From the NCBI GenBank assembly GCA_021186555.1, contig JAJKFL010000039.1, positions 23,264,733-23,328,732 of the forward strand: DNA of 64,000 bases, read 5' to 3'. The notes below the pieces were generated by a model. The model made no database searches and had not been told where the DNA came from. It was given only the letters and a program-made list of their open reading frames with translations. Source of the stretch: Reticulitermes speratus (Eukaryota; Arthropoda; Insecta; Blattodea; Rhinotermitidae). The translations under genes were made by a program, and so were the position numbers. Each line of letters opens with the position of its first letter. Position 1 is the stretch's first letter. Shown here one piece after another: positions 24,626 to 35,885 of this stretch.

Positions 24626-24852
24626 ATACCCGGACTGGACGCCATTATGTCGAGACCAGTTCTGGGCCTTCCCAGCCTCCTATACAAGGTACCAGAGCTT
24701 CTATTCCCGGATTTACAGTGGCCGGGGAATAAAGCTGACAACTTACATCCATCTAGTAGCGAGTTTAAGAATGCGTAGAACTTTACCTCCACTACACCAT
24801 ACGTCTTCATGACGTAGTGTTTAACTGAGCACAGTGACAACTTTACAAGGCA
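24626..24852 (+). mobile_element. SINE-1 copy, head partly lost
   Basis: CCAGCCTCCTATACAAGGTA, CCCGGATTTACAGTGGCCGG, TAAGAATGCGTAGAACTTTA and a decayed tail (GACAACTTTACA) follow the family order. Confidence 0.7.
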
Positions 24853-25194
24853 GGCTCATAAATACCAGATATTAATGACAGCCGAAAATGTTTCTCCAAT
24901 GCTTTAAAGACTCTTTGCAATTGCACAGACCACGTAACATCGAATGATTGACTACAGCGTAAATGATAAACTGGATGCTGTAGAAAGTTGTCGTCTAATT
25001 AAAATAATTTTCCAGCATTTGACCCTACGAGCTGCGTAGAACTTCGAAAACGTCAGCCATTATAACCAATATCCACACCAAGACTTGAATCCGAGACCTC
25101 CCAAATAGGAAGCAGAAAATCTAAACATTCCAAAACCACGTTTGAAAGTAGTACATCAACAAACTGCAGTAAGGTGGTTCTTTCCACTTTATGT

Positions 25195-25397
25195 TGTCCG
25201 TAACGTCCAGACCGACTCTGCAGCCCATCTAGCCTCCTATTCAATGTATAAAGGGACTTGTTTCCCTTGGAGTAAAGCGGCCGGGGCCCCAAGCTAACAA
25301 CGCAACTCCATCCACTGCTAAAGTTAAGAATGCATGGAGCCATACGTCCATTTCCCCACATAAATCATAGCGTAAACAGGGACAAATTTATCTTTTT
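25195..25397 (+). mobile_element. SINE-1 copy
   Basis: GTCCAGACCGACTCTGCAGC, CTAGCCTCCTATTCAATG, GTAAAGCGGCCGGGGCCCC and AAGTTAAGAATGCATGGAGC match SINE-1. Upstream, 25070-25110 (ACTTGAATCCGAGACCTCCC) may be its separated B-box part. Confidence 0.75.
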
Positions 25398-25586
25398 CTT
25401 TCTTATTAAATAAGTTGGGAGATGTACCCGTACCTTTAGTTCTAGCACTTCAGAGCTGTTACTGACTCAGGATTTTCAGTTCGTGAGTGCTAAACTTCAA
25501 GTACTGCGAGCAAAACATTAATAAATTCCAGTGCTTTAAATGTGCTTTCCCATTTACCGTAGCAATAGCCTTGCAATCGATCATAC

Positions 25587-26291
25587 CCGTGGCGTAGCAA
25601 AGATTTTTCGAGTGAAAAGGTCTATGATAAGGGTAATCTATGGGACTGCTACTCCCCAGCAGGCAGCAAGCAAATTAAAAAAAAATTATTTAAGTAACTC
25701 GGCATTTTTATTACATGTTTAAAAGTTTTTAACTATTGTATTGCTCTAATTTCCATGCAGAATATTATGTAAAATAGGATCCTTGCCGTTGATTGCAATA
25801 TTTACAGCTATGTTTCTAGCAAAGAATACAATATAACATAGCAGATTTTATATAAAAATGAGCAACGAATTTTCATGATTTTAACGTTCATTCCAAAAAA
25901 TTATTAAATGGCGGGGGGGGGGGAGTTATGTATGGCTAAGAACGTCCATTATCCTGTGCACAAGTGGTCTGCACTAGCCAGACTTGCAGCAAGATCCACC
26001 CCCTTCAAAGAAGTTCCCCAGCTCCCTTCCCTACATGCAGAAAGTCCCCCCCCCTTTTTTTAACAACCTCAGCCTTGACCTTCCTCCGAAAACTTTCATT
26101 TAGTGCCTCAATGTGCACCCCCATATGCATTTTATGGAACTGAATAAAAGGAGATCAAAAGTTCCTTACTTCCGGGATCCTAAGTGTGAGCTCTCCTCTC
26201 TTGATGTAAAAATTATTTTATTTTCAGGAATTCGAAATGTAATTTCCATGATCTTAGTGGCTGATAGAGGTGCTTCCCAGCTACGCCACTG
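25587..26291. mobile_element. hAT-type non-autonomous element, 705 bp
   Basis: The left end CCGTGGCGTAGC and right end GCTACGCCACTG are complementary apart from one base near the tip. They are flanked by GATCATAC (25579-25586) and GATCATGC (26292-26299), an 8-bp target duplication with one mismatch. The interior has a poly(G) run at 25911-25923 and no transposase. It shares its TIR with the element at 27199-27458. Confidence 0.75.
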
Positions 26292-26645
26292 GATCATGCT
26301 CGTTTGTAATGCTGTAGCTGGAATACGGGAGTGCTCACATGTCATGTGTATTGATGTGTAAGAATGTGTAATAACAATCAAGGGCGAAGTTCCGAAGTCG
26401 CATATGAATACAGAACTACATTAGAAAATAAAATAAAAATCTCTTCAAGGCAGTCAAAACGGAATCACGACTTTCTGTTGTTTTTCGCGCGGGATAATGG
26501 GTAGGCTACTGATAAGCTCACAATTACGTATACATCTTCATTTAAAGTGTCCACCAAGTTTCTTCGATTTCAACAAAACTGAACCGGCTTGACATTTCTT
26601 CGTTCACTTCCTCAATATGGAATTTCATGAACATCCATTTAGTGC

Positions 26646-26814
26646 CTTAAAATCTTCTGGGTTGTTACCCGGCGTCGTTTTTTGGTGTATGACCAACGTT
26701 CGGGATCACTTGTTTGTCCCATCTTGTCCCCTGAAGATGGGACAAACAAGTGATCCCGAAACGTTGGTTATACACCAAAAAATGACGCCGGGTAACAACC
26801 CAGGAGATTTTAAG
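26646..26814. repeat. Long near-perfect palindrome, 80-bp arms
   Basis: Arms 26646-26725 and 26734-26814 differ at only a few bases and leave an 8-base loop. The right arm holds CTGAAGATGGGACAAACAAG and CCCGAAACGTTGG, a hammerhead-like core order. The right flank CGGCGGAAGCCTG also follows the palindrome at 28616-28773, so the two are one repeat family. Confidence 0.85.
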
Positions 26815-27117
26815 CAACATTTAGACCACGGCGGAAGCCTGCAATTACATCCATTTAGTGATTTTCGAGTTCTTATATGCGAATGGACGGAGTGATTTTA
26901 CTAAGCGCTGCGCCGGGATGCAACAGCACCTAATGAAACCCCAAAATGAATAGCAACCGCATGTTAGAAAAATAATTGTAAGGCACTGGAGTAGTGAAAT
27001 TGAGCAATAATTACAGACGAAAACATAACGGCCAACAAATGATACGTAAGCGTATAATAAGAAACCAAAATGGTACACATAATTTGCTGTAGTCCTAGTA
27101 AGAGAGACTTTGGCGGA

Positions 27118-27198
27118 GATGCGCGGCTGATATTAATAGGGATCTTACAGGGTGTGACAATATAGGCTGGATTCATCTGGCTCAGGATAAGGTCCAAT
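27118..27198 (+). mobile_element. LINE-A tail fragment, interrupted by a MITE
   Basis: CTGGATTCATCTGGCTCAGG is the IALAQ/LAQDR part of LINE-A. The sequence breaks at GGTCCAAT, where the hAT MITE was inserted. A few more degenerate bases follow at 27467-27487. Confidence 0.5.
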
Positions 27199-27458
27199 CA
27201 GAAGCATAGCTGTAGGGGGGGGGAAGGTGGGGAATTGGTGAGGCCTGAGCGGACATAAGATCCCAAGGGGTGGCGCAAGGCGCGGCACAATATACACTTT
27301 AAGTTTAAACACTGATGTTATGCGCTCAGCCATTTTAAAATTATATAGTCAAATACAAGGAAATTCAGTAAATAATTGTGATTTTTTTAAGTTCATATTT
27401 CTGTTAGGGGCAGCTATTGTGATTATTCGCCCCATCACAGAGCCTAGCTACGCCACTG
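27199..27458. mobile_element. hAT-type MITE, 260 bp
   Basis: Starts CAGAAGCATAGCTGTAGG and ends TAGCTACGCCACTG, an imperfect inverted repeat. Exact 8-bp duplications GGTCCAAT stand at 27191-27198 and 27459-27466. There is no coding frame. The right end matches the larger element at 25587-26291. Confidence 0.8.
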
Positions 27459-27487
27459 GGTCCAATGACGGCATCTAGACCAGCTGA

Positions 27488-27488
27488 A

Positions 27489-27521
<33 letters not shown>
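27488..27521. repeat. (ATT)n microsatellite
   Basis: About eleven ATT units after a short LINE-A-like remnant. This is the same motif as next to the LINE-A copy at 19783. Confidence 0.9.
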
Positions 27522-27721
27522 GACTGCTGTCAAGGACGACACTGCTTCAAGGAACTGCTTATATCACAACTATACATCCCACATTGTTTCGGGTTTATCG
27601 ACAGTTTTTTAATGGAGAAGGGCCCCGCAGCAGAAGCTACGGACGCACCGCAGCCTTAAGACTTATTGTGCAACCCTTGTGATGAAGATGGTTAGTTTTT
27701 TTCGTTTTTCCTTGTAATGGA

Positions 27722-27885
27722 GCACCGGTGGAATGAAACTGACAGGGGAAAACCCAAGAACTTGGGGAAAAACCTGTCCCAGTGCCACTCCATCCACCAC
27801 AAATCCTACATGGAACCCGGGCCTCCGCGATGGGAGGCCGGCGACTAAACACCTGAGCCATGGCACGGCCTTATCGACAGTTAAT
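27722..27885 (-). mobile_element. SINE-5, tRNA-derived
   Basis: On the minus strand: GCCATGGCTCAGGTGTTTAG (A box), GGCCCGGGTTCCATG (B-box region), GATTTGTGGTGGATGGAGTG, then TTTTCCCCAAGTTCTTGGG. Copies also lie at 36258, 45913 and 57005. Confidence 0.75.
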
Positions 27886-28615
27886 ATAGTGTCAGTGATT
27901 TTGGAAGATCTGCCTCAAAATTTAACAACATCCCTATAAATTAACAAAGCATTGAACCTGGGTCCTATTGAAGAAAACTATATATCTTTACTGACGCCAT
28001 ACTGCGGAATCACTGAGACGTGTTGTGTGAGCATTTCTTCTAAGTTAATTTAAAGAAACCCTCTCCATGAAAATATGTTTTACAGTTTGTAATTGGAAAC
28101 TGCGATGAGTGTTGTGCTGACATTTATTATTATTCTTCCCCCCTTTCTCGACATTGACGAAGAAATGAAGAGAAGGCCGCATATGAAAACATCCTGAAGC
28201 ATCTGGTTGGGAGGGAGCAATAGAATTTCAAATATGTTAATTATTTCCGCTGCTTGGATATTGTTGCCAACCCCTGTCACAAAGAAATGCACGACTGTTT
28301 AGGCGGATTCCCTTACTGACAGTCTGGTTTCTTGCTTGAATGTCCGTCCATTGGTCCATGGATGTGCACACGTGGTGGGGTGGCCTGCTACGTGTCCTTG
28401 AACTGTTGCGATTAACGTACCCACTACCTGTTTGCCTTCCTTACTTTCAACAGACCGACTTGAGGCAGAAGCAGGATAGATGAGGTGACTCGTAGCACAA
28501 TGAATTTATACACTTCAGTTATGACAGCGCATTTGACACACGACATACCAAAGCATATTTAAAATTCAAACTTTCGAATGTTCCATATTTTAATCGAGTG
28601 AATATTGAGGTCTTC

Positions 28616-28773
28616 GCTCTTCTGGGCTGTTACGCAGCGTATGTGGTAGCTGTTTACCGACGTTTAGGGACAGCCTATCGGTCCCATCTTGGCCCTTGAA
28701 GATGAGACCGATAGGCTGTCCCGAAGTGTCGATGGACAGCTACCACATACGCTGCGTAACAGCTCAGAAGAGC
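28616..28773. repeat. Long near-perfect palindrome, 75-bp arms
   Basis: Arms 28616-28690 and 28699-28773 pair almost fully. The outer part CTTCTGGGCTGTTACGCAGC parallels CTTCTGGGTTGTTACCCGGC of the 26646 palindrome, and the core CTTGAAGATG with CCCGAAGTGTCG is in the same place. Both are flanked on the right by CGGCGGAAGCCTG. Confidence 0.85.
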
Positions 28774-28854
28774 AAATATCTCATCTATACCGCGGCGGAA
28801 GCCTGACATCTCAATTAAATATTATTATTAGTCGATTAGTCGGTCAATTTACAC

Positions 28855-29196
28855 GAGTGTGAAACGTGGTCTCTTGTCTTAAGTTAAAAACATAGGTCGG
28901 AGTGTGTGAGAACAGAGTGTTGAGAAGAATATTTGGAAGCAAGGGAGATTAAGACGTATGTTGATGGGGAAAAGTTATAATGAAGAGCTTCATAATTTGC
29001 ACTGTTTACCAAATAGTATTAGGATAATCAGATCAACGAGAATGAGATGGCGGTGTATACAGGACTCAGTGGAGGAAAACTTCTTACAAATTTTTACCAA
29101 AAAATATGAATGGCAGAGGCTATTAAGGAAACACAGGCGTAGATGAGAAGACAATATTAAAGCGGGCCGTAAATGGATAAGATTCATCTGGTTTAT
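28855..29196 (+). mobile_element. LINE-A fragment, RT C-terminus
   Basis: GAAACGTGGTCTCTTG, AGAACAGAGTGTTGAGAAGA and TAGTATTAGGATAATCAGAT follow LINE-A from the YGCETW region to SPNIIR. It is heavily frameshifted, and the GRP block is partly deleted. Confidence 0.7.
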
Positions 29197-29220
29197 TCAG
29201 TGCCGCACTCAAGGGTGCAC

Positions 29221-29240
29221 AGAGAGAGAGAGAGAGAGAG
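29221..29240. repeat. (AG)n microsatellite
   Basis: Ten AG units. Confidence 0.85.
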
Positions 29241-29766
29241 TGATTGCTATGTTTTGAGGACAGAAACAGGATGTAGAGAGAGCTCGACAATAAGAAACAG
29301 AGACATATGGTTAAGCTAGAACTCTCATGGCATTTACAATAAGAAGTTCTGGTGAGAACTGAAGACTTAAGTATTCCTTTACATACTTCAATTTATATGG
29401 TGAAGCCTTTGAAAACTGTAAATTACATATACAAATTAGTGACCAGTTTCTATTCTTAATTTCCACTAGCACAATTTCCAACCGCATGTACAATGTGTCC
29501 GATACGAAGGCATACGTTTTATATGGTCATTAAGTTGAAAGCTAAACACAGACTTCGTGCTGCCAGCATGTTGCTGTTTAACATTGTACAAAACTGACTT
29601 CAAAATACATTTCATATTTTTCAGAGATCCTTCACTACTACGTAACATTTCAGAATCCTACGCCTGTGTTGGTTCAAATGTTGCCCCCGATGTCAAAAGT
29701 TTGCACGTCTGCCGTGTTAGCAGTAGAAATGAATTTGTACGGAAGGGAGGTAATCTCTAGTGGCAT

Positions 29767-30516
29767 GATGTGCCTAACAAGTACGACAGACGGTTGGACA
29801 CACAGACGTTAATGATGTGCCTAACAAGTACGACAGACGGTTGGACACACAGACGTTAATGATGTGCCTAACAAGTACGACAGACGGTTGGACACATAGA
29901 CGTTAATGATGTGCCTAACAAGTACGACAGACGGTTGGACACACAGACGTTAATGATGTGCCTAACAAGTACGACAGACGGTTGGACACATAGACGTTAA
30001 TGATGTGCCTAACAATTACGACAGACGGTTGGACACACAGACGTTAATTATGTGCCTAACAAGTACGACAGACGGTTGGACACACAGACGTTAATGATGT
30101 GCCTAACAAGTACGACAGACGGTTGGACACATAGACGTTAATGATGTGCCTAACAATTACGACAGACGGTTGGACACACAGACGTTAATGATGTGCCTAA
30201 CAAGTACGACAGACGGTTGGACACATAGACGTTAATGATGTGCCTAACAAGTACGACAGACGGTTGGACACACAGACGTTAATGATGTGCCTAACAAGTA
30301 CGACAGACGGTTGGACACACAGACGTTAATGATGTGCCTAACAAGTACGACAGACGGTTGGACACACAGACGTTAATGATGTGTCTAACAAGTACGACAG
30401 ACGGTTGGACACACAGACGTTAATGATGTGTCTAACAAGTACGACAGACGGTTGGACACAGACGTTAATGATGTGCCTAACAAGTACGACAGACGGTTGG
30501 ACACACAGACGTTAAT
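29767..30516. repeat. Minisatellite: 16 units of 47 bp
   Basis: The unit begins GATGTGCCTAACAAGTACGA and ends CACAGACGTTAAT. The total of 750 bases equals sixteen units less one 2-base deletion, in unit 15. Variants are few: CACAG/CATAG, AAGTA/AATTA and GCCTA/GTCTA. CATAG recurs in units 3, 5, 8 and 10, which suggests block duplication. The array is very homogeneous, so it is recent or still being homogenised. Related words (GACAGACGGACGGACACAAC) continue just beyond. Confidence 0.97.
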
Positions 30517-30559
30517 TCCATGATCAAAAGATATTAATGTGACAGACGGACGGACACAA

Positions 30560-32503
30560 CGGAATAATCCCGTAAGTATAGCAACTATTATACAAGAAAC
30601 AGACTAAAGGGAAGTACAAATTATACATGACGTATCACGTGATTTTACTTCTATCAAGTTTATGCAGATGTGTTTTTAGCGATCCAGGTTCAAGTAGCAA
30701 ACAGTCAATTTGAGATCGATGGCTGCATCACATTGAAATTTACTCTTCGTGTTTCTTAAGTCGTGTTTGCGAAAAACGACTATTAGCCTTGTCACATCTC
30801 TCCATCCGTTCGACTGTCCGTCCGCCCGTCTGCATGCAACAGCGCGAATACCACCTGACGGATTTCCGAGATATTTCATATTTAGGATTTTCATGAAAAT
30901 TTGTCGATACAGTCCGATTTAGTGAAAATCGGACAAAAATCGGAAAAACACACACTTAACACGTAGATATATGCATGTTTGTGGTACCTCACCGTGACTG
31001 GTCTTTATAATCGTGTCTGTGTGCTCTGTGCAGTAAGCGCTGAGCCCGCAGGAACAGTTAATCGATACATAATAGTCGAGAATGACAAAAATATCGCCGT
31101 TTCCTAGACGTCGATTATAATCGGTTAGGAAACTCCCCTTTTACGACATCTCGGTCTTTGTTATTGTAGATATCGATTATGATCTACTGTGAATCTGCTT
31201 TTAAGGTACGGAGAAATTTTATATTGTTAATTGTGTGAAACACGTAAAGGCACATTCAACATATCCACATTTTCAGTGTTTTCCTTGGAATTATTCACGA
31301 ATTTAAAATCTAGGGACAGTAACAGAGCGAACACGCCAGTAGTGATGCGCCTGCAAACATTTCCTAACTTGTTGCTCATTTTCTCCATCGCTTATTCATT
31401 TTACTCAAACAACTGACTCAGTACTGACTCGGCAGTGTAAAGAAACACCCTACTGGTAAATATGATTGGTATCGTTATTTAATCAAGGTGCACTGTAAAG
31501 TCAATGTGGAGTGAAAAAGTTTACCGTCGTAGAGCAAAAGACAACAGAAATATTTGGTTGTCTATCTACTGGAATATTTATTACACCCGTTATCGGTTTT
31601 TGCTGTCATGATAAATGAAGAAAAGTGCATTATTTCCATTTCCTTTTCATCCTCGGAATGCTCTGCTTTTTGGATTCATCACGAGGAATGAACCAGAATG
31701 AGAAAGGCATGTAGCAATTTGCTGAGATGTAGCCTGTCGCTGACAGACGCGGACTATTAAAAGAATACAGAAAACCATTCATTGCGCAATATTGTGAAGA
31801 AAATTATTCCAGACTCTTTAGTCCGTTCGTGCAGAACACTCCTGTGTCATGAATAAGTTCAGCACACTTCACATAAATATTTATTTGTTTCCGCAAAAAG
31901 AAATGTTTTCGATAAGTATTAAAAATGAATAAAAGGCTTGAAAACTAAGCTTCAAATTGCGCGTGACGTGTTACTATCGCCTGAATCACAGCATACTTCT
32001 ACAAAGGTTTTACTGATAAATATAAATGAAATTACTGTGAATCCGTACGCGTATTCTCTAAATATATATGTAAATGTCATTGAAATTATCGTGCATCAGT
32101 ATTCTTTAAACATGTCAATGTTACAACCGTTCAGACATTCCAGGATTCTGAACTGGCAAAAACAACATATAGAATATGTTGTCTGACACATCTCTTCTTT
32201 CCACTTCTTGCATAATAGACAGTGCAGCAAAACACACTTTTTGTTACCTTAAACTAACTCCATGGAAGACAATCCTATGAGATGTTGATAGACGACTTGC
32301 TCACCTAGTCAATAATTTCTCTGCCTTTAATGGAAACCAAAGGTTCATTACCACGACCAGGAGACACCGCCACTGGACACTATCCCGAACTAGTTCTGTA
32401 TGCAGAATACCAGAATACGAACCAGTATTCTTTTGTTTCCCATATATTTTCATAATATGCAACTTTTGTCCCTATGGATACTCTATGAAGCTCTATGTTT
32501 AAC
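30560..32503. other. No gene recognised
   Basis: 30780-30960 has the CCGTCCG-type words and AAATCGGACAAAAATCGG. Frames at 31231-31416 and 31938-32186 are short, AT-rich and unlike known proteins. Confidence 0.45.

Positions 32504-32545
<42 letters not shown>
32504..32545. repeat. (ATT)n microsatellite
   Basis: Fourteen ATT units. Confidence 0.95.
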
Positions 32546-32578
32546 GTGTAATTACCGTCATTACACAATAATCTCCGG

Positions 32579-32725
32579 CATGAATTATACTGTATCACTG
32601 TACGACACGAAGTGATTTACCGATTTTTCGATATGGATTATAAAGCGTCATTGTGGGACATGAAATGACTTAATGATTGTTGGAAATGGATTACACAGCG
32701 TCATTGTACGAATTGCCATTTTCCA
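32579..32725. repeat. Degenerate tandem repeat, about 2.5 units of 55 bp
   Basis: The phrase (G)ATTATACNGCGTCATTGTACGA recurs at about 32583, 32634 and 32688, each followed by ACATGAAATGACTTAATGAT or a variant. It is unrelated to the 47-bp array. Confidence 0.6.
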
Positions 32726-33902
32726 GTCTCGGTAGTTCCTCTGTCCGTGAAAGTAAGAAGCCTCTTCCTTTACACTGCTGTCTCCATGTTGTTATCAGTT
32801 GTGAGTCTGTGGTCTGCCAGATGTTTCTTTATCACGTCCCATCGCGGAAGAAACATCAGCAAAGTGACAGCAGATAACGACGTGTAAACAGCAAAGAAAT
32901 GACGGCGGCAACATTGTACTGATTTATACAAACAAGAGATAAAGATACCCTTCCACGTGCCCCCTGTCTCCACTAAATCCACGTACACGAATGGTGTTTG
33001 TATTCTACAATGGAGGTGCATTATCTATCCACATGAAAGGGTCAGTGACTCACCTCCAGATAATTTAACCCTCTGACTAATAAATGAATGTAGGGCCTAC
33101 AATATACTATATAAACACTCAGTTCGTACCTCACAATGAACAAATCCACAGGCAAATTTATATATCTGTATTTTAATCTTTATATTCTTAGATGACAAAC
33201 GGGAAGACAAAAGATTCTGGACCGAATGGTAGCAGGCATTCCCCGAGTTTAAACTGCTCTTCGTTTCTTCACGCACGTAATTTTGATCTGTTAGTGTCAT
33301 TCCCAAATATATGAAATATGTCACATTTTGATAGAATTATGGGGTATATGTATGCTATGATTTTGTCCTGCATTCTGTTCAGGACACATAAACATATATT
33401 TTTCTCAGTATTTACTTCTAGACAAACTTCCTTGCTAGAGAGTAATAAGGCTTCCGTGTTTATAGTTCGTAGGTTTTGGCCAATAAATCATCATTAGCAT
33501 AGACCAGAAGCAGATATGTCCCATTCAGTCTACCCCCCCCCCCCCCCCACTCTCCTTGGATTTGCCTAATGAAATATTTTAAAGCAAATTTAAAAGCAAT
33601 GGCGGTAAAGCATCGCCTTGTTTTAGACAAATCAGAATAGGAAATGTATTAGACCAACATTTCCCTCTCCGGACTTCACTAGAAGTTTAACTAACTATTC
33701 TAACAGAGTTCTTCCCGTTGTGTTTTTAAACGATTAATTGATAAAACTACCGTGCAACACTATATTTATCGTATAACGATATCCTGTTAACAGTAAGCTG
33801 CATGGTTGGGCCAAAGAGAGCCATAATCAGAATTTACACACAATACAAATTAATTTAATTTAGTAAACCATATAATTTTAATTAACCTGACTAGATGCAT
33901 GA

Positions 33903-34056
33903 TGGGTACCGGGTCTCTTTCCCGGGGGTAAAGCGGCCGGTGCGTGGAGTTGTCCACCCACCCTCATCTAGCGCCGAGGTTAAAGAAAGAGTAGAGCTAT
34001 ACATCTACTCCCCCTCTGGGCCTTCGTGGCCTGTTCTAGGGAGAACTTTACCTTTT
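33903..34056 (+). mobile_element. SINE-1, 5'-truncated, inserted in LINE-A
   Basis: The last 154 bases of SINE-1, from GGGTACCGGGTCTCTTTCCC to AACTTTACCTTTT. It is flanked by perfect 13-bp duplications ACTAGATGCATGA (33890-33902 and 34057-34069). Removing it rejoins the LINE reading FMHL to VRLIK. Confidence 0.92.
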
Positions 34057-34422
34057 ACTAGATGCATGAATATACCAAATTCAAAGAGAATATTATACAA
34101 ATCCTGCCTCCTAACTGAACTGCAGGCTTCCTTTAAGTCTATAACAGCTGATGTAATGCCACATTGCAGTCCCATTTTTACAAGCATTTGGAAACAGCGG
34201 AATGAATGATCTGTAATTGATCTTTTACGTCAAAATCCACAATAATGATGCCCAATAATTTCGTCTGCATATATAGGTAACCTTCATCGAAAGTGCTGAT
34301 AAAATTTCATGTGTACTTGAATACAGTGATACGCCTCGATAATTACTAAAATCTGTTTTATCATCCTTCTTATTAATAGGTACACCAAATGACTCCTTCC
34401 AGTTATGAGGCATTTATTCTTT

Positions 34423-34688
34423 TTTTTTTTAGTCGTCCTCTTCTACCTACTCCGGTTTCCCGTTTCAGTGTCGAGGTTGTAATTCCTTTTGATCACACTG
34501 AGAGACACACCACAGTCGGTAGGACTCCTCTGGACGAGGGATCGGCTCGTCGCAGAGGCCTCTACCTGACAACAACACAACACTCACAAGAGACAGACAC
34601 CCATGCCCTAGGCGGGATTCGAACCCACGATCCTAGCAAGCGAGCGGCCGAAGACCCACGCCTTAGACCGCACGGCCACTGGATCGGC
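34423..34688 (-). mobile_element. SINE-2, full length, inserted in LINE-A
   Basis: On the minus strand: tRNA-like head GATCCAGTGGCCGTGCGGTC, B box GGGTTCGAATCCCGCC, body CTCTTGTGAGTGTTGTG and GAGTCCTACCGACTGTGG, A-rich end. TTATTCTTT repeats at 34414-34422 and 34689-34697 as a short target duplication. Confidence 0.9.
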
Positions 34689-34840
34689 TTATTCTTTATT
34701 ACAAATGAAATTAATAGGTTTGTGGATTTCAGAACATACTGTTCTACCCCCTGCTTTCATCAGTACTGCTGGAATTCGGTGTTTATTTCACAGTTGTCCA
34801 ACTTCATTGAGTACTTTCTGAATACAGTAAACAACTAGCA

Positions 34841-35600
34841 ATATGTTTAACATTTATAAGAATATCGCAATGAAATTTCACCTACCAGTTGGAACGTTCG
34901 TAATCATAATGCACACTCAGTTTCTTTGGGGCGGGGGGAAGGGGGGGTAATGTTCGCATTATATTCGGGCAAAAACGTTATTCAGCCTTTATTTCATTGA
35001 CCCACGATGTTAGGATTAAAGAAAGGACTGCTATTTCTCCGTCAGGAAAACACGTTTCGGGACTCGACGAATGATTTCTTCCGAAACAGAGCCAGATGCA
35101 TTTACGACTCTTTCGGTCCTATCATAACGCCCATTTCTTTCATTCGTTTCTTCTTTCATCATTAGTCATGACAACATAATCATATGCCAGCGGCTTCCCC
35201 GTAACCCTTTCTCCAAGCAACTTCACATAAACTCACCAATATAAACATTCCAACATCCATTATATCCATTATGGTCTCGTTAAGGTTCGCCTCTTAAGTG
35301 GAGGAAGTAAAAACTAAACAAACAGAGAAACTCCCCAGGCTTGGCACAGGAATTTTTTAGTCTTACAGGCATAAACATCAGTCAAATGCAAACATATTTG
35401 CACAAGGTATAAATTAGTATTGAGTACGGAGGAATAGCTTTATGTAGGGTCCAAGAGTCTTTCCTTTTGAAATATGTACTCAAATTATGCCAATATTACC
35501 TTCAAATTCTATAAAATCTCATCTTCACGTTCCATGTCAATCCCCCAGATGTCTATTCTCAGAAGACGTTGCGGTAATCACTGTTTTAGTTTATCAGGTT
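34841..35600. other. No gene recognised
   Basis: Mixed AT-rich sequence with a G-rich stretch at 34929-34948. I see no repeats with clear ends or coding signal. Confidence 0.45.
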
Positions 35601-35609
35601 GAAATTACA

Positions 35610-35885
35610 GATACCTCTTCTTCTTCTCCTTCTTCTTCGGCGCTACAACTCTTTGTGAATTTTGGCTTGTTCAATGATCCGTTTCCATTCATTCCTACTT
35701 TTAGCTTGCTTTTGCAACGACAGATTTTGATAACTTTTAATTCATGCTTAACATCATCTTCCCACCTCACTTTGGGTCTTACTCTCGGTCTGAAAGCTAT
35801 GGGTTTCCATTCCGTAATTTTCTTAGTTATCCGATGTTCCGCCTTTCTTTCTAAATGCCCTAACCATGATTTAAGAAATTACAGT
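35610..35885 (-). mobile_element. Second LINE (LINE-B), 3' end with (GAA)n-like tail
   Basis: On the minus strand the frame reads HRITKKITEWKPIAFRPRVR, PKVRWEDDVKHELK and, after a frameshift, RNEWKRIIEQAKIHKEL with a stop at 35645-35643. That is the usual end of arthropod LINE ORF2 proteins (GRP-x-RWxDD, RxxWRxxVxQAK). A GAAGAAGAAG tail follows, down to about 35615. Confidence 0.75.

Larger units (their letters stand above)
33097..34840 (-). pseudogene. LINE-A reverse transcriptase relic with two nested SINEs
   Basis: In minus-strand order: a remnant near 34740 (YVLKSTNLLISFV), then after SINE-2 HNWKESFGVPINKKDDKTD and FSNYRGVSLYSS, then AVIDLKEACSSVRRQDLYNI and FEFGIFMHL. After SINE-1 the sequence resumes as VRLIK. 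Later come ALLLSSKEVCLEVN and FIYLGMTLTDQNYVREETKS, then GNACYHSVQNLLSSRLSSKN. These are successive blocks of one non-LTR reverse transcriptase. Many stops and frameshifts, a poly(C) run at 33533-33548 and a decayed YADD region show it is dead. It ends where the 20-kb copy begins (ILPVVLYGC). Confidence 0.85.

Noticed and set aside
24355-24732. 125-codon frame with poly-serine
   Set aside because: The serine run is the (AGT)n microsatellite, and the rest reads into a SINE-1.
29767-30516. CRISPR-like array
   Set aside because: Whole 47-bp units repeat head to tail without unique spacers. It is a minisatellite in a eukaryotic genome.
34389-34838. 149-codon plus-strand frame
   Set aside because: It is the reverse strand of SINE-2 plus LINE-A sequence.
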